A stretch of 64,000 nt of DNA from the NCBI GenBank assembly GCA_009911365.1, contig QXXF01000017.1:18963-82962 (forward strand), given 5' to 3'. This DNA is from Clostridiales bacterium (GTDB lineage: Bacteria; Bacillota; Clostridia; Peptostreptococcales; Anaerovoracaceae). The notes under the pieces were generated by a model. The model did not search any database and was not told where the DNA came from. It worked only from the letters and a program-made list of their open reading frames with translations. Position numbers and translations under genes: made by a program. This document shows, in pieces, positions 62,005 to 64,000 of the stretch. Within the stretch, counting starts at the first letter, position 1. Each line of letters opens with the position of its first letter.

Positions 62005-62080
62005 AAAAGAGGGACCGTAGAGTGGTCAATGTTATTGCTTTCTCACTTAATAACACTGCCCATTTCGCAGTCCCACTTTT
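62005..62080. terminator. Long imperfect hairpin between convergent genes
   Basis: AAAAG-A-GGGAC (62005-62015) pairs with GTCCC-A-CTTTT (62070-62080). An inner stem TGGTCAATGTTATT (62023-62036) pairs with AATAACACTGCCCA (62049-62062) around a 12-base loop. It lies between the symporter (+) and the diguanylate cyclase (-), so a bidirectional terminator is likely. The 76-nt nested form is larger than usual and could be a palindromic repeat element. Confidence 0.7.
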
Positions 62081-62116
62081 ATTTCTATTCCTCATGATGC
62101 CTAGTAGCAAAATCAA

Positions 62117-63511
62117 TCAGGATTCATTAGGCCTATAAAAAGTATGCCCGCATCTTCCATTCTCTTTTGTTTTGTATAACGCTTGGTCAGCCTGACGGAA
62201 CAAATCATCATGATAGCCCTGTTCTGAGAAAGCCACTCCAACACTGATGGATAGCTTTGGGAAATTTTCTTCCTGCGGATGTTGCAGTGCCCAATTGATT
62301 TCATCTAGCTTGTAACTAACGATCTGCTCTTTATCCGCTCGTATTTTCTCCATGATTACCGCGAATTCATCGCCTCCAATGCGGATCACATAGTCAGCCC
62401 TTCTAAAATTGCTTGCCAGCAGGTTTGCCACTTTGATCAGTGCCTGGTCCCCCATATCATGTCCATACGTATCATTAATAGACTTGAATATATCAACATC
62501 GATCAATAGCAGCGCGATTGGCTTTGGCACATTATGAAGTTGCTCTTTCAGTTGTTCAAACGCCTGTCTGTTCAACAGACCAGTCAGCGCATCTCTTTCT
62601 GCCTTTTGCCGAAGCATGTTCTGCTGTGCCAGAGACATCTCGTACACGTTATTATAAGTGGCCGCAAGATATTTGAATTCATAAGCACCTGTAATCTCAA
62701 GGAAGTTATTATTCTTGATACAGTTCACATAAATCTTGATCGGCCTTAAAATGAGGGCTGCGATCATGGCATAAGAAAGGATGACCAGACCTACCACTAA
62801 AATCGTATAAAGGATTTGACGAGTTAGTGCGTTTTTCATGGCTTTTTCACTTTTCTTCTGCTCCCTATCGCATATGGAAATCACATGATCTGTAACGCCT
62901 GATAGCTTTTGTTCGATCTGTTGCTTCATGTCTTGGTATTCATGCCCAAAGACTAACTGACAGGCCAGATCTGCTTTTTCCTGATCCGTATAGTTTTTTT
63001 CTCTTGTTGGCAATGAATACTCTTGAATCTTAGGAGACAGCTTGCTTAGATCTTCGCCTGCGGATTGTGCCGCTAGTTTCATCGAATGGATCTCTAAGTC
63101 CATCAGCTCATTGGAGAGCCGCAATGCGTCTTTTGACATCCGCAGAGCCTCTGTATCAGTCGTTGGCAAATGCGCTTCGATCTGCTCCAAGGACTTTTCC
63201 CTTCTCTGTGTCACGTCTACCTCTGTGAAATACGCATCCGCATGGCTGCGCTCTTTTGTCATGGCATATAACCGAGCCTGCTCTGTCAAGTAGTTGGAGC
63301 CTACCGCCATATCCATGACAGCCTCCTCTGACACAATATATTTTTTTGTCATATTAGCTAGTTCTTGATACCGATCCATTACATTTATAACGCCATCTCC
63401 AATCAATACGGAAACCAGAATCGTACCTACCACGATCCAAAGGCTGAGAGTCCGAATCTTCAGCCCTTTTAACCTACCCGCTTTATTTTCTGTCCCATGC
63501 TCTTTACTCAC
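62117..63511 (-). CDS. Membrane diguanylate cyclase (GGDEF)
   Basis: 464 residues from a GTG at 63511 (GATAGGAG 8 bases before it); a TTG at 63529 is less likely. Helix 1 (about 20-42) and helix 2 (about 235-260) bracket a ~190-residue helical extracytoplasmic sensor. A GGDEF domain follows, with RIGGDEFAVI intact, preceded by the inhibitory I-site RRAD five residues upstream, and DVDIFKSINDTYGHDMGDQAL. It should make c-di-GMP and be product-inhibited. The two c-di-GMP-I riboswitches at 12.5 kb are likely readers of the same pool. Confidence 0.92.
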   Translation of the reverse strand: MSKEHGTENKAGRLKGLKIRTLSLWIVVGTILVSVLIGDGVINVMDRYQELANMTKKYIVSEEAVMDMAVGSNYLTEQARLYAMTKERSHADAYFTEVDVTQRREKSLEQIEAHLPTTDTEALRMSKDALRLSNELMDLEIHSMKLAAQSAGEDLSKLSPKIQEYSLPTREKNYTDQEKADLACQLVFGHEYQDMKQQIEQKLSGVTDHVISICDREQKKSEKAMKNALTRQILYTILVVGLVILSYAMIAALILRPIKIYVNCIKNNNFLEITGAYEFKYLAATYNNVYEMSLAQQNMLRQKAERDALTGLLNRQAFEQLKEQLHNVPKPIALLLIDVDIFKSINDTYGHDMGDQALIKVANLLASNFRRADYVIRIGGDEFAVIMEKIRADKEQIVSYKLDEINWALQHPQEENFPKLSISVGVAFSEQGYHDDLFRQADQALYKTKENGRCGHTFYRPNES

Positions 63512-63715
63512 TTCTTTAACTCCTATCAAACTTTGATTTTACTGTGCTAAATATCTTTTCTGTATGAAAGTTTCTTTGAGCATTACACTCTCACGTATTA
63601 CATTTTATTTCCCAATATGACATTTGTCAATGTTTAAGATGCGGAACTTGCCTGTGTTTTAGACATATTGTTCAGATAGAATAAATCTGCGTTTCAGCTT
63701 TATTGTAAAACAAAT

Positions 63716-63750
63716 AAAAACACCAGATTCTCTCTGAAAATCTGATGTTT
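63716..63750 (-). terminator. Terminator of the rRNA operon
   Basis: Minus-strand ACATCAGATT pairs with AATCTGGTGT, then TTTTT. It ends the 5S-tRNA-Glu transcript. Confidence 0.9.
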
Positions 63751-63754
63751 CCTT

Positions 63755-63829
63755 TGGTGACCCTACCGGGAATCGAACCCGGGTTACCGCCGTGAAAGGG
63801 CGGTGTCTTGACCGCTTGACCATAGGGCC
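63755..63829 (-). tRNA. tRNA-Glu (anticodon UUC)
   Basis: Minus strand: acceptor GGCCCTA pairs with TAGGGTC, anticodon stem CCGCC-CTTTCAC-GGCGG with TTC, T-arm GGGTTCGATTCCC, and an encoded CCA. It directly follows 5S rRNA in the same operon. Confidence 0.97.
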
Positions 63830-63836
63830 TAAAAAA

Positions 63837-63952
63837 ACCGGCAACGTCCTAGTTTCCCGGGCGGTCCCCCGCCAAGTATCTTCGGCGCTGGGGAGCTTAA
63901 CTTCTGTGTTCGGCATGGGCACAGGTGTGTCCTCCCCGCCTTCGTCACCGGA
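63837..63952 (-). rRNA. 5S ribosomal RNA
   Basis: Minus strand, about 116 nt: terminal helix CCGGTGAC pairs with GTTGCCGG. It contains the conserved CACACCTGTGCCCATGCCGA and AACACAGAAGTTAAGCTCC blocks of bacterial 5S rRNA. 23S and 16S should lie beyond the right edge. Confidence 0.97.
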
Positions 63953-64000
63953 TCCTTCCCCACGTCCCCTCAAAACCGAATGATGCGAACCGAATCCCTC

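Overview
The window is about 64 kb of a low-to-mid GC Gram-positive chromosome. Endospore genes (spoIIM, spoVS), a ZTP riboswitch in front of formate-tetrahydrofolate ligase, a tryptophan T-box, LexA with a Cheo-type operator and C-terminal wall-sorting signals all point to an anaerobic, spore-forming member of Clostridia. A relative of the Anaerovoracaceae is my guess, held weakly. Nearly every gene looks native; decayed DNA is confined to about 54.7-56.8 kb, beside a tRNA-Leu.

Layout. 0-3 kb: the end of a class III aminotransferase, lexA and an AEC-family permease. 3-9 kb: a 1,903-residue secreted phospholipase-C-like surface protein. 9-12 kb: a VWA/MoxR pair and a two-piece LysO exporter. 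12-16 kb: two consecutive c-di-GMP-I riboswitches, preceded by a 40-codon ORF, in front of a 968-residue repeat-rich surface protein. 16-23 kb: an ABC exporter with a coiled-coil FtsX-type permease, a DUF2971 protein, a YfcC transporter, a zinc-ribbon membrane protein and TrmO. 23.6-26.8 kb: a tryptophan-type ABC importer under a Trp T-box. 26.8-30 kb: an MFS exporter, a PAS/pseudo-receiver protein and a metallophosphoesterase. 30-36.4 kb: sseB, larC (N-terminal half only), larB, folD, fchA and a coiled-coil protein in one operon, then fhs under a ZTP riboswitch. 36.4-41.9 kb: rnhB, rbgA, rplS, an NlpC/P60 hydrolase, a Xer recombinase, spoIIM and a NUDIX hydrolase. 42-47.4 kb: proBC, a cysteine-rich protein, spoVS, a candidate C-rich small RNA, a YprB-like exonuclease and proA. 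47.4-54.7 kb: the AmmeMemoRadiSam genes, gap, a DeoR regulator, a YiiX-like protein and a membrane glycerophosphodiesterase. 54.7-57 kb: gene remnants, an Ig-like secreted protein, an integrase scrap and tRNA-Leu. 57-64 kb: a YibE/F protein, an amidohydrolase with a sodium symporter, a diguanylate cyclase, then tRNA-Glu and 5S rRNA at the 3' end of an rRNA operon that enters from the right.

Three themes link the genes. One-carbon metabolism: fhs, fchA and folD form the formyl-to-methylene-THF branch, with fhs under ZTP control and fchA-folD on a second promoter shared with lar genes. RNA-based control: at least four riboswitch-class leaders (two c-di-GMP-I, T-box, ZTP), a probable L19 leader, and a candidate small RNA with three accessible CCCC stretches. 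Cell surface: two very large secreted proteins, one apparently c-di-GMP-controlled, in the same window as a diguanylate cyclase.
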